A DNA stretch of 64,000 nucleotides from Terasakiella sp033100395 (GTDB taxonomy: Bacteria; Pseudomonadota; Alphaproteobacteria; Rhodospirillales; Terasakiellaceae). A program made the translations under genes and the position numbers. This document shows positions 37,472 to 46,198 of the stretch, piece after piece (within the stretch, counting starts at the first letter, position 1; the number at the start of each line of letters is the position of its first letter). The notes beneath the pieces are model-generated. The model saw only the letters and a list, made by a program, of their open reading frames with translations, searched no databases and had not been told where the DNA came from. The DNA is taken from the NCBI RefSeq assembly GCF_033100395.1, contig NZ_JAWLVJ010000024.1, forward strand, positions 1 to 64,000, given 5' to 3'.

Positions 37472-38290
37472 ATGAAAAAATCCATCTTATCCAAAATTGC
37501 AATCGCTGGTGTTGCAGTAAGTTCCATCCTTTCTTTGTCAGCAAAAGAGGCTGCGGCGGACGCGATTTCTGACATTAAAGAGCGCGGCAAACTGATCGTT
37601 GCAGTGAAAGCGGACTACCGTCCTTATGGTTTCCGTGACAAATCCGGCAACATCATCGGTATCGAGCCAACTCTTGCAAAAGACGTTGCGGACAAGCTGG
37701 GCGTTGACCTTCAACTGGTGCCTGTTGTTTCCTCCAACCGCATGCAGTTTTTACAGCAGGGCAAGGTTGATCTGATGATCGCCACCATGACCGACAAGCC
37801 GGATCGTCGCAAAGTCGTCTGGGCTATTGATCCCAACTATTATTCTGCGGGCACGAACGTTCTCGCTAAAAAAGATGCGGGTCTGAAAGAATGGGAAGAC
37901 CTGCGTGGCAAGCCTGTTTGTGGCGTCCAGGGTGCATTCTATAACAAACGTACGGCAAAAGAATTCGGCGCAAAGATCGTTGCCTTTAAAGGCACAGCCG
38001 AAGCTTACACGGCCCTGAAACAAAACCGCTGCGTTGCTGTTGTGTTTGATGACTCTGCCCTTTACGGCCAGCTGCAAACAGAAGGCTGGGAAGACTACAC
38101 TGTGCCACTGCCAACCATCGACGATGCGCCGTGGGCGCTGGCTGTTCGCCATGGTGAAGATAAATTCCACGCTTTTATGACTGATATGGTTAAAGGCTGG
38201 CACAAATCAGGCCGCATTATTGGCCTTGAAAAAGACTTTGGCATCAAAAACACGCCTTTCGCTGTGAAAATGCACAACGAATATAAATAA
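37472..38290 (+). CDS. Amino acid ABC transporter substrate-binding protein
   Basis: The 272-residue protein has a signal peptide of about 29 residues (SKIAIAGVAVSSILSLSAKE). The SBP_bac_3 fold shows DIKERGKLIVAVKADYRPYG, GIEPTLAKDVADKLGVDL and LMIATMTDKPDRRKVV. Context with aspartase and the racemase suggests aspartate or glutamate as ligand. It heads an operon with two permeases and an ATPase; the chemoreceptor gene at the end may use the same solute. GAGACAGG precedes the ATG. Confidence 0.9.
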   Translation: MKKSILSKIAIAGVAVSSILSLSAKEAAADAISDIKERGKLIVAVKADYRPYGFRDKSGNIIGIEPTLAKDVADKLGVDLQLVPVVSSNRMQFLQQGKVDLMIATMTDKPDRRKVVWAIDPNYYSAGTNVLAKKDAGLKEWEDLRGKPVCGVQGAFYNKRTAKEFGAKIVAFKGTAEAYTALKQNRCVAVVFDDSALYGQLQTEGWEDYTVPLPTIDDAPWALAVRHGEDKFHAFMTDMVKGWHKSGRIIGLEKDFGIKNTPFAVKMHNEYK

Positions 38291-38296
38291 CCCGTC

Positions 38297-38341
38297 GGGG
38301 CGGCGCAGCCGACTTTGCCATAACGGCCCAGGCGCTGCCCC
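38297..38341 (+). other. GC-rich stem-loop after the amino acid binding-protein gene
   Basis: GGGGCGGCGC (38297-38306) can pair with GCGCTGCCCC (38332-38341), 10 positions with one G-U, across a 25-base loop. It is followed by CTTTCTCTC rather than a T run. It is likely an mRNA 3'-end stabiliser or partial terminator between SBP and permease genes. Confidence 0.55.
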
Positions 38342-38367
38342 TTTCTCTCACGTATAGGAAAGTAATC

Positions 38368-39111
38368 ATGGAATATTTAGCGACATGGTTTCAGGAGCTC
38401 TACGAAGATACCGGGATTAACTATACAATCTTTTATGATTCGTTTGACGCCGATAGAATGTGGAATGGGTTTATCACCACGGTGGAACTCTCCATTGCCA
38501 GCCTGGTTTTTTCGGTTCTGATCGGTGTCGTCGGTGCCTGGCTTCAAGGCTCCAGGCTCGTTTGGACAAAAAGAATTGTCCAGGGCTACATCCAGATTTT
38601 TCGAAATACACCGCCGTTGGTGCAGCTGTACTTCTTCTATTTCGGTTTGAGCACCCTTTTACCGCAGGTGCAGGGCGAATATGGGCTGGAACCCATGATC
38701 GGATCCTTTGTCTGGGCGGTGATCTCCCTTTCATTCTTTGCAGGTGCTTTTAACGTGGAAATCTTCCGCGCCGGGATCGAAGCGGTGCCGGATTCAACCA
38801 TCGAAGCGACAGAGGCCTTGGGTTACACCCGCCTGCAGGCTTACATCCATGTTGTTCTGCCCCTGGCTTTTCGTGTCTGTCTGCCTTCGCTCAACAACAA
38901 TTTGGTCAATCTGTTGAAAACAACGACGCTGGCCTATGCCATTGCGGTGCCGGAGATGTTGTACGAAGCCAACCAGATCTGGTCAGACAATGTGAACGTG
39001 CCTGAAATGATGGTCTTCTTGTTGGTCGCCTACGTCTTCCTGGTCGGCATCCTCGTTTGGGGCATGAACCGCTGGGAAAAACAAATGAGCATTCCGGGGT
39101 ACGGCACATGA
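38368..39111 (+). CDS. Amino acid ABC transporter permease (first)
   Basis: This 247-residue HisM/GlnP-family inner membrane permease has about five TM helices. The family patterns QIFRNTPPLVQLYFFYFGL and the coupling loop EVFRAGIEAV...-like FRAGIEAVPDSTIEATEALGY (EAA motif) are present. It pairs with the next permease, whose ATG overlaps this stop codon (ATGA). Confidence 0.92.
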   Translation: MEYLATWFQELYEDTGINYTIFYDSFDADRMWNGFITTVELSIASLVFSVLIGVVGAWLQGSRLVWTKRIVQGYIQIFRNTPPLVQLYFFYFGLSTLLPQVQGEYGLEPMIGSFVWAVISLSFFAGAFNVEIFRAGIEAVPDSTIEATEALGYTRLQAYIHVVLPLAFRVCLPSLNNNLVNLLKTTTLAYAIAVPEMLYEANQIWSDNVNVPEMMVFLLVAYVFLVGILVWGMNRWEKQMSIPGYGT

Positions 39112-39980
39112 GCAATCTATCACATCATAACATGCAGGTTTTGCATTCATCTGCTGAGGTTCTCCAGAAAAAGGCGGCATATGAACGCCTGATGGGAAGC
39201 CCGCTTTTAAGATTGAACAAGCAACATGGCGTTCTTCTGTTTTTCATCTTCGCCTTCAGCGTCGGTGTGGCCGAAGCTTCCAACGCGGTTGCGCAAAGTA
39301 GCGTAATCTCTATCCTGATCGACTGGACACCGCTGCTGTTTAAAGGATTTCTGTTCAACATTCTGATCAGTTTTCTCTCTATGGCAATCGGCACCGCGTT
39401 GGGTGTTGTGCTGGGCGTGATGCAGGTTTCATTGATCTTGCCCGTGCGTCACAGTTCCTGGGTTGTGACACAATTTTTCAGAAACTCCCCTTGGCTGGTA
39501 CTGTTGTTTGGGACCATGTTTATGCTGCCGTTTGAATTTGTCATCGGCGAAACGCGTATTCCGTTCCCTGATTGGTTAAAGGCGGTGATCGGACTTTCCC
39601 TGCCCGTGCTTGCCAATATTTCCGAGATTGTCAGAGGTGCGATCAAATCTGTGCCCAGCACACAGTGGGAAGCCGCTGAATCGCTGGCGTTCACGCGCAC
39701 GCAGATTATGTATCAGATCATTTTGCCGCAATGTTTCAAACGCATGATCCCGCCATGGATGAACATGTACTGTCTGTTGACCATGGCAACCGTTCTGGCA
39801 TCCATCGTTGGTGTGAACGAGGTCATGACACTGGCAAGCCAGATATCGGCTGCGGAAAACAGCCGCAGTGACCTGCTGGCCCCGCTCTACCTTTACATCA
39901 TGGTGTGGTTCTTCATCTACACATACCCACTGGCCCGCTGGACAGTGATGCTGGAACGCAAGTTCGCAGTGAAATTATAA
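39108..39980 (+). CDS. Amino acid ABC transporter permease (second)
   Basis: About 290 residues. ATG 39108 overlaps the previous stop and is preceded by GGGG; upstream in-frame codons lie inside the previous gene. A cytoplasmic N-terminus of about 40 residues precedes the TM segments, longer than usual for the family. FFRNSPWLVLLFGTMFMLP and RGAIKSVPSTQWEAAESLAF give the substrate-channel and EAA regions. Confidence 0.9.
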   Translation: MSNLSHHNMQVLHSSAEVLQKKAAYERLMGSPLLRLNKQHGVLLFFIFAFSVGVAEASNAVAQSSVISILIDWTPLLFKGFLFNILISFLSMAIGTALGVVLGVMQVSLILPVRHSSWVVTQFFRNSPWLVLLFGTMFMLPFEFVIGETRIPFPDWLKAVIGLSLPVLANISEIVRGAIKSVPSTQWEAAESLAFTRTQIMYQIILPQCFKRMIPPWMNMYCLLTMATVLASIVGVNEVMTLASQISAAENSRSDLLAPLYLYIMVWFFIYTYPLARWTVMLERKFAVKL

Positions 39981-39993
39981 CAGGAGGTTTCTA

Positions 39994-40752
39994 ATGATTG
40001 GCTCTCAAGACTGGACACCAGATCAACCAATTATTTCGATCCATAACGTACGTAAATCCTTTGGTGAATTGGAGGTGCTGAAAGGTGTCTCTATGGACAT
40101 CAACAAAGGCGATGTGATCTGCATCATCGGGCCATCTGGGTCCGGCAAATCCACCCTGATCCGCTGCATCAATGCGTTGAATGACATTCAGGCAGGCTCC
40201 ATCACCGTGGAAGGTCAGGAAGTCCATGATGACAAGCTGGACAAGCTGGATTTGCGCAAGAAAGTCGGCATGGTTTTTCAGCAATATAACCTGTTTCCCC
40301 ACAAGACAGCGTTGGAAAATATCATGATGGCCCCCATTCAGGTTTTGAAACAGGATAAGGCTGTTGTCGAAAAACGTGCTTTTGAGCTGTTGAAAAAAGT
40401 CCGTCTGGAAGGGCGGGAAAATCACTATCCGGGTGAACTGTCCGGTGGTCAGCAGCAACGTGTGGCTATTGCACGATCCCTTGCCATGGAACCGGACATC
40501 ATGTTGTTTGATGAAGTCACAGCCGCTCTTGACCCGGAAACGGTGAAAGAGGTTCTGGTCACCATCAAGCAACTGGCTGAAGAAGGGATGACCTGCATTC
40601 TGGTGACCCACGAGATGGGCTTTGCCCGCGAAGTGGCGGACCATATGTATTTCACCGATAAGGGCGTCATCGTTGAAGATGCCCCGCCGGAAGAATTTTT
40701 CAGCAACCCCAAAGATGCGCGGACGAAAGAGTTCCTCGCACAAATTCTATAG
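39994..40752 (+). CDS. Amino acid ABC transporter ATP-binding protein
   Basis: The 252-residue GlnQ-type ATPase has Walker A GPSGSGKST, the Q-loop in MVFQQYNLFPH, signature LSGGQQQR, Walker B IMLFDEVTAALD and the switch His in LVTHEMGFAREV. Note VTAALD rather than the common ATSALD. It powers the 37472 transporter. AGGAGG is seven bases before the ATG. Confidence 0.94.
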   Translation: MIGSQDWTPDQPIISIHNVRKSFGELEVLKGVSMDINKGDVICIIGPSGSGKSTLIRCINALNDIQAGSITVEGQEVHDDKLDKLDLRKKVGMVFQQYNLFPHKTALENIMMAPIQVLKQDKAVVEKRAFELLKKVRLEGRENHYPGELSGGQQQRVAIARSLAMEPDIMLFDEVTAALDPETVKEVLVTIKQLAEEGMTCILVTHEMGFAREVADHMYFTDKGVIVEDAPPEEFFSNPKDARTKEFLAQIL

Positions 40753-40818
40753 GAGAAAGCAAGTGCCCAGACCCATCTCGTCGAGATGAAAAAGGGGCAT
40801 TCAGGAAAGGGTCGTGAC

Positions 40819-42543
40819 ATGACATATTTAGATAAATTTCTAGGCAAACTGTCTATTATGGTGAAGATCTATCTGGTGATCTTTATCTTCATCATGGCGA
40901 TTGGCGTTATGGTTTTCAGCGCCAATCGAACGACCCTGACCCTTGAAGGCGAGATCAATTATTTCGCCAATGAAGTTACCAAAGAAATCCAATCTGCAAT
41001 GAACGTGCGCTCTGATCTGGGGGAATTGGGTGTCAACCAGATCAATATGATCGTCGATAGCCAGACCATCTTTGGCGATGACGGCGCAGAAGTTTTAAAA
41101 CCGTTTCTGGATATCCGCAAAAAACTGCTGGCCTCCATCGCGAATAAAATCGAAAAACTGAAAGCGAACGCCAATGTCGATGTAACCAAACGTATCGCTG
41201 AATTTGTGGTGACCTACGATCAATGGCTTAAACTGGATGCAGAGATCACCCATGCAGCCATCGAAGGTACGCCGGAAATTGCTTTTGCACTGGCGGCAGG
41301 CGACGCCAAAAAGTTCAGGGAAGGGGCTTTGTCCCAGATCGCAGGCCTGGTTGATGTGATCAATCAGAATGCGGATCAGAATGCCGAACGTATCCTGGCG
41401 GAGGCGGAGAAAAAACGGTCCCAGAACCTGATCTTTTCTATTTCCATGGCGGTCTTTGGTTGTCTGGTCGGGGCCATTGTCGCGATCCGTGGTATTCGCA
41501 GTCCTCTGGATGGTCTTCGCAAGGTCATGGGGGCCTTGGCAGACGGGAATGTGGATGTTCATATCTCTGCCAAAACACGCAAAGACAGCATCGGCAAGAT
41601 GGCCCAGACCGTTCAGGTTTTTAAGGACAATATCCTGAAAGTTCAGCAACTGGAAAAGGAACAGGCCGAGAATGAGAAAAAGGCTGAAGCCCAACGCAAG
41701 GAAACCTTAAAACAGGTCGCACAGGAATTTGAAGCCAGTGTGGCCGGGATTTCCAGTTCTGTTACTGAAGCTTCTTCTGAAATCCATAGTTCGGCTGAAT
41801 TGCTTTCTTCCAGTGTTGATAGCGCCAGTGCGGCATCGACGGCTATTTCCAACGCTTCTGGTCAGGCAGCAAGCAATGTGGACGCCGTGGCTTCTGCTGC
41901 CGGGGAGTTGTCATCTTCGATCAACGAGATCAGTGAACAGGTCGCCAATTCCAGCCAGATCGCCAATTCCGCTGTTCATCAGGCCGAAATGACATCTCAA
42001 ACAGTTTCTGAACTGGTCCTGTCAGCTGAACGGATTGGGGAGGTTATAGAGATCATCAGTACGATTGCGGAACAGACCAACCTGTTGGCCCTTAACGCCA
42101 CCATCGAAGCTGCGCGTGCAGGCGATGCAGGCAAAGGCTTTGCCGTTGTGGCATCCGAAGTCAAGAATCTTGCGAACCAGACAGCATCGGCCACCGATGA
42201 AATTACCCGTCAGATTTCCAATGTGCAATCTTCCACCAATGAAGCGGCGGAAGCCATTTCAGGGATCGGCAAAACCATTTCTGAAATGAATGAGGTGGCA
42301 TCCGCCGTGGCCGCAGCCGTGGAAGAACAAAGTGCAGCCACACAGGAAATCGCCCAGGGTGCGGATATGGCATCACACGGCACCAACGAAGTGTCTGAAA
42401 ATGTCGATAATCTGGATGCCATTGTGAAAGACACAGGTATTGCATCCCAGGGGCTGTTGAAAACATCAACTGAGCTGAGCAAGCAATCGGATTATCTGCG
42501 CACAGCGGTTGAGAAATTCCTTTCAAACATCAATGAAAATTAA
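40819..42543 (+). CDS. Methyl-accepting chemotaxis protein in amino acid transport operon
   Basis: 574 residues. TM1 covers about 13-35, a four-helix-bundle-like periplasmic domain about 36-200, TM2 about 205-225, then HAMP and the signalling domain with the canonical EQTNLLALNATIEAARAGDA tip. It starts 66 bases after the ATPase gene on the same strand, so it is probably cotranscribed and senses the transported amino acid directly or through the binding protein. The upstream ATG at 40786 is less likely than ATG 40819, which follows AGGAAAGGG. Confidence 0.9.
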   Translation: MTYLDKFLGKLSIMVKIYLVIFIFIMAIGVMVFSANRTTLTLEGEINYFANEVTKEIQSAMNVRSDLGELGVNQINMIVDSQTIFGDDGAEVLKPFLDIRKKLLASIANKIEKLKANANVDVTKRIAEFVVTYDQWLKLDAEITHAAIEGTPEIAFALAAGDAKKFREGALSQIAGLVDVINQNADQNAERILAEAEKKRSQNLIFSISMAVFGCLVGAIVAIRGIRSPLDGLRKVMGALADGNVDVHISAKTRKDSIGKMAQTVQVFKDNILKVQQLEKEQAENEKKAEAQRKETLKQVAQEFEASVAGISSSVTEASSEIHSSAELLSSSVDSASAASTAISNASGQAASNVDAVASAAGELSSSINEISEQVANSSQIANSAVHQAEMTSQTVSELVLSAERIGEVIEIISTIAEQTNLLALNATIEAARAGDAGKGFAVVASEVKNLANQTASATDEITRQISNVQSSTNEAAEAISGIGKTISEMNEVASAVAAAVEEQSAATQEIAQGADMASHGTNEVSENVDNLDAIVKDTGIASQGLLKTSTELSKQSDYLRTAVEKFLSNINEN

Positions 42544-42559
42544 GTGTTTGGGTCGTGAC

Positions 42560-43765
42560 ATGAATTACCAAAGCTATTTTGAAACAGAGATCATCAATCT
42601 TCAGAAATCCGGCAATTACCGTGTGTTTGCGGAACTGGAACGTCAGGCCGGTGTCTATCCCCGCGCCATTCGCCATAAGGAAAAATCTGAAGATGAGGTC
42701 ACCATCTGGTGTTCGAACGACTATCTGGGTATGAGCCAGAATGAACATGTCATCAAAGCCATGTGCGACGTTGCCAGCAAATGCGGTGTGGGTGCAGGCG
42801 GAACACGTAATATTTCCGGGACCAATTTTTATCATGTCCGTCTGGAAGAAGCGCTGGCAGACCTCCATCAACAAGAAGCCGCCTTGCTGTTTAACTCCGG
42901 TTATATGGCGAATTTTACCGCGCTCAGTACCTTGGGAACCAAGATTGATGACCTGATCATGTTTTCAGATGCAGAAAATCACAATTCGATGATTGAAGGT
43001 ATTCGTTTGGGTCGCAGTGAAAAACAGATTTTCCGGCACAACAATATGGCGGACTTGGAACGGTTGTTAAAAGCCCAGCCTGCCTCGCGCCCCAAACTGA
43101 TCGTGTTTGAATCTGTTTATTCCATGGATGGGGACATTGCCCCGATTAAAGAAATTTGCGATCTGGCGGATCAATATAACGCCATGACTTATATCGATGA
43201 AGTTCACGCTGTTGGGCTTTATGGGGAACATGGTGCAGGGGTTGCCGAACGCGAAGGGCTGATGGATCGCCTGACCATCATTCAGGGCACCATGGCAAAG
43301 GGCTTTGGTGTGGTCGGTGGCTATATCACCGGGTCGCGTTATATTTGTGATTTTATCCGATCATTCGGGCAGGGATTTATCTTTTCAACCTCGATCCCGC
43401 CTTCGGTTGCGGCGGCCTGTCTGGCCTCAATAGATTATTCAAAAAATCACAATGAATTGCGCGTCCAGCATCAGGAACGGGCGCAAAAACTAAAGGAATT
43501 GTTGAAAGAAGCTGGAATTCCGGTTCTGGACAACCCAAGTCATATTGTGCCTGTCATGGTGGGTGATCCGGTTTTATGTAAGGAAGCCAGTGACATCCTG
43601 TTGGATAAATATGGCCATTACGTTCAACCCATCAATTATCCCACTGTCGCCATGGGGACAGAACGGCTGCGATTTACGCCGTCGCCGCTCCATACGGACG
43701 AAATGATGCAAGATTTGGTTTCCGCCTTGAGAGTGGTTTGGAAGACCCTCAGGCTCGCATCCTAA
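42560..43765 (+). CDS. hemA: 5-aminolevulinate synthase
   Basis: The 401-residue PLP enzyme condenses glycine and succinyl-CoA in the first step of alphaproteobacterial haem synthesis. It has VTIWCSNDYLGMSQ, GAGGTRNISGTNFYHV, TYIDEVHAVGLYGEHGAGV and the catalytic lysine in GTMAKGFGVVGGYI. The length is normal. ATG 42560 shares the exact 14-mer GGGTCGTGACATGA with the start of the preceding chemoreceptor gene; the longer frame from 42509 overlaps that gene. Location behind a chemoreceptor and an amino acid transporter is unusual, and the enzyme may be a second ALAS copy. Confidence 0.92.
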   Translation: MNYQSYFETEIINLQKSGNYRVFAELERQAGVYPRAIRHKEKSEDEVTIWCSNDYLGMSQNEHVIKAMCDVASKCGVGAGGTRNISGTNFYHVRLEEALADLHQQEAALLFNSGYMANFTALSTLGTKIDDLIMFSDAENHNSMIEGIRLGRSEKQIFRHNNMADLERLLKAQPASRPKLIVFESVYSMDGDIAPIKEICDLADQYNAMTYIDEVHAVGLYGEHGAGVAEREGLMDRLTIIQGTMAKGFGVVGGYITGSRYICDFIRSFGQGFIFSTSIPPSVAAACLASIDYSKNHNELRVQHQERAQKLKELLKEAGIPVLDNPSHIVPVMVGDPVLCKEASDILLDKYGHYVQPINYPTVAMGTERLRFTPSPLHTDEMMQDLVSALRVVWKTLRLAS

Positions 43766-43780
43766 CATGCTGAAATGACT

Positions 43781-43795
43781 ATGCTAAACCTGCAT
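43781..43795. promoter_or_regulatory. ATGC-N7-GCAT dyad upstream of the symporter gene
   Basis: ATGCTAAACCTGCAT keeps both arms and the T-N11-A spacing of the aspA and racemase sites but not the T6 spacer. It is centred 104 bases before the symporter start, close to the 88-94 base distances at the other two genes. Confidence 0.4.
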
Positions 43796-43891
43796 GAGCT
43801 AAAAGAAATAAGAATTGGGTTTAGCCTTCGTATTTAGATAGGGTCCGTGAAATTCATACTCAGACTCACAAAATATAACAGGAGAGGTTAT

Positions 43892-45145
43892 ATGTTAAAA
43901 AAATGGACAGGTACCAAGCTCTGGCTTCGTATTCTTATCGGCCTTATTTTAGGCGTCGCAGTCGGTGTTGCTTTTGGGGAACAGGCCACCGCACTGAAAC
44001 CCATTGGTTCCATCTTCATCAATACCATCAAGATGCTGATCGTGCCGTTGATTTTTGTTTCATTGGTTTGCGGCGTTACATCCATGAAAGACCCGGCCCG
44101 TATGGGACGCATCGGCATCAAGACCTTTGTGATCTTTCTCTGCACCACAGCCTTTGCCATTCTGATCGGTCTGGGTATGGGCACATTGTTTGAACCGGGC
44201 GTGGGTGTCTCCATCGAAGGTGCAGGCACCGTTGCCGCCAAAGAAGCCCCATCCCTGATGAATATCATCGTCAATCTTGTGCCGAAAAACCCGGTCAGTG
44301 CCTTGGCGACAGGCAATGTTCTGCAAATTATCGTCTTTGCCATCCTGCTGGGCATTGCGATCAATATGGCAGGCGATAAAGCCAAGCCTGTTGAAGCCAT
44401 CTTTAATTCTCTGTCCGACATCATGATCAAACTGACCCATATCGTGATGGAATTTGCACCGATCGGTGTCTTTGCCCTGATGGCGTGGGTTGCGGGCAAA
44501 TATGGTCTGGATGTTCTGTTGCCGATGGGGCAGGTGATCGTGGCTGTTTATGTGGCCTGTATTGTCCATGCCGTTCTGGTAATGGGTGGGGCTGTACGCT
44601 TTATTGCAGGGCTAAGCCCGGTCAAATTCTTCAAAGGGATTTTTGATGCGCAAGCCGTTGCCTTTACCTCCACCAGTTCGTCTGCCACACTGCCAGTAAC
44701 TATTCAGTGCGCACGGGAAAATCTGGGGGCATCGAAGAATGTATCCAGTTTTGTGCTGCCGTTGGGCGCCACCATCAATATGGATGGGACAGCGATCTAT
44801 CAGGGTGTGGCTGTGCTGTTTATCGCGCAAGCCTTTGGTGTTGATCTGGGTATGGCTGAATATGCCACCATCATCGTGACGGCAACCTTGGCGTCCATCG
44901 GGACAGCAGGTGTACCTGGTGCGGGTCTGATTATGTTATCCTTGGTACTGACCTCTGTTGGACTGCCACTGGAAGGGGTGGCGCTGATCGCAGGGATCGA
45001 CCGTATTCTGGATATGGCACGCACCTGTCTGAATGTAACCGGTGACAGTATGGTGAACCTGATCGTTGCCAAAACCGAAGGGGAGTTGGATGAAGACATC
45101 TTCAACGCAGAAAGCGACCCGGTTGAAGAAAGCTTGAAAGCGTAA
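43892..45145 (+). CDS. Dicarboxylate/amino acid:cation symporter (DAACS/GltP family)
   Basis: The 417-residue membrane protein has the family hairpin serine motif TSTSSSATLPVTI, the NMDGTAIYQGVAV cation and substrate site, and GIDRILDMARTCLNVTGD in the last helices. It imports acidic amino acids or C4-dicarboxylates with H+ or Na+. ATG 43892 follows AGGAGAGG; an in-frame GTG at 43847 lacks support. The conserved Arg in DMARTCLN favours aspartate/glutamate over purely dicarboxylate transport, in keeping with aspartase nearby. A terminator follows. Confidence 0.9.
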   Translation: MLKKWTGTKLWLRILIGLILGVAVGVAFGEQATALKPIGSIFINTIKMLIVPLIFVSLVCGVTSMKDPARMGRIGIKTFVIFLCTTAFAILIGLGMGTLFEPGVGVSIEGAGTVAAKEAPSLMNIIVNLVPKNPVSALATGNVLQIIVFAILLGIAINMAGDKAKPVEAIFNSLSDIMIKLTHIVMEFAPIGVFALMAWVAGKYGLDVLLPMGQVIVAVYVACIVHAVLVMGGAVRFIAGLSPVKFFKGIFDAQAVAFTSTSSSATLPVTIQCARENLGASKNVSSFVLPLGATINMDGTAIYQGVAVLFIAQAFGVDLGMAEYATIIVTATLASIGTAGVPGAGLIMLSLVLTSVGLPLEGVALIAGIDRILDMARTCLNVTGDSMVNLIVAKTEGELDEDIFNAESDPVEESLKA

Positions 45146-45182
45146 GGGTAAGAAAAAAACACCTGACTGTCAGGCTTCGCTG

Positions 45183-45242
45183 AAAAGTCCCCTTCGTTTT
45201 CGTGCGGTTCCACATGCGTGAATGAAGGGGACTTTTGTTTTC
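45183..45242 (+). terminator. Terminator after the symporter gene
   Basis: A 13-bp perfect stem, AAAAGTCCCCTTC (45183-45195) with GAAGGGGACTTTT (45224-45236), has a 28-base loop and is followed by GTTTTCTT. Confidence 0.85.
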
Positions 45243-45290
45243 TTGGGTTAGGACCTAGGGAATGAGAAAACCATAAGGAGTTATTGAGCC

Positions 45291-46055
45291 ATGTTGAAAT
45301 TTATCACACTTGTGCTTTCTGCCTGGTTTGCCCTTCTGGGCGTTCACCCAAATACACATGCCCAGGAAAATCAAATCCCCATTGATATCGTTATCGATGA
45401 AAATTTTGCGCCTTATACCATCCGTTTAAGTGATGGCAGTTATGGCGGTTTGTATGTGGATATCGTGCGTGCCGCTTTAAAGGCACAGGGGATCAACTAT
45501 AAAATCGTCGGGCGTCCTTGGAAGCGGGTGGTTCATCTGACCGATATGGCCGTCGTTGATGCCACCATCCCCTGGCGTGCAAAAGAGGAACGGTTTAAAA
45601 AATATCACATGGTTGGTCCCATCACCAAAGAAGGGGCGAGAACGGTCTTCTGGGCACGGATCGATTTTTCCAAACAATCCTGGGATGATCTGTCGGAATT
45701 TTCAAACTATCTGATTGGAAGTATTTCCGGCTATGCCTATCCCGATGCTTTTGAAAAAGCAGATTTCCTGCGCAAAGCGCCAGTCACAGCAGATAATGAT
45801 GTGTTGGTGAAACAATTGTTGTCCGGGCGCACGGACATGATCATTGGGGATGAACATGTCTTGCGGGCCGAAGCCAGCGGTCTGGGCCTGTTGCAGCAGT
45901 TTAAACAGGTGGGCAAGCCGCTGGATGTGGTCAAACGCTATATAGCAGTGCCCAAAAGCAAGCCCATGGTCGCAGAAAAACTGCAACAGGCCATGGACGC
46001 CTTTCATCAATCAGAGGAATATGGCAAGATTCTACGACAATATCGCGGGCGATAA
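45291..46055 (+). CDS. Periplasmic solute-binding protein (PBPb/SBP_bac_3-like), orphan
   Basis: The 254-residue protein has a signal peptide of about 24 residues (ending THAQEN), then IDIVIDENFAPYTIRLSDGS, GLYVDIVRAALKAQGINY and KQLLSGRTDMIIGDE. It resembles amino acid-type binding domains but has no permease or ATPase neighbours, so it may serve signalling or a distant transporter. It is bounded by the symporter terminator on the left. Its stop codon lies inside the first enhancer-like dyad of the sigma-54 promoter at 46145. Confidence 0.75.
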   Translation: MLKFITLVLSAWFALLGVHPNTHAQENQIPIDIVIDENFAPYTIRLSDGSYGGLYVDIVRAALKAQGINYKIVGRPWKRVVHLTDMAVVDATIPWRAKEERFKKYHMVGPITKEGARTVFWARIDFSKQSWDDLSEFSNYLIGSISGYAYPDAFEKADFLRKAPVTADNDVLVKQLLSGRTDMIIGDEHVLRAEASGLGLLQQFKQVGKPLDVVKRYIAVPKSKPMVAEKLQQAMDAFHQSEEYGKILRQYRGR

Positions 46056-46093
46056 TCGCTCCTTATAAAAATAGCTATGAGCGATAATCGATC
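46047..46093 (+). promoter_or_regulatory. Paired enhancer-like dyads upstream of sensor kinase operon
   Basis: GGGCGATAATCGCTC (46047-46061) and GAGCGATAATCGATC (46079-46093) are near-perfect dyads 32 bp apart, centred about 104 and 72 bases before the -12 element of the promoter at 46145. Sites of the same form precede the other two sigma-54 promoters. Confidence 0.65.
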
Positions 46094-46144
46094 ATTTTCT
46101 CGTCTGATCAGCGCAAACGTGATAGGTTTTGAAGGTAATTAGGT

Positions 46145-46159
46145 TGGCAGGATACTTGC
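46145..46159 (+). promoter_or_regulatory. Sigma-54 promoter of the kinase-regulator-SBP operon
   Basis: TGGCAGGATACTTGC has GG and GC exactly 10 bases apart and matches the -24/-12 consensus TGGCAC-N5-TTGC except at one base. It predicts a start near 46171, about 28 bases before the kinase gene, and implies positive autoregulation. Confidence 0.7.
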
Positions 46160-46198
46160 GTATTTGTTTCCCGACCTAGAGCTTCAAGATGTGATTTA

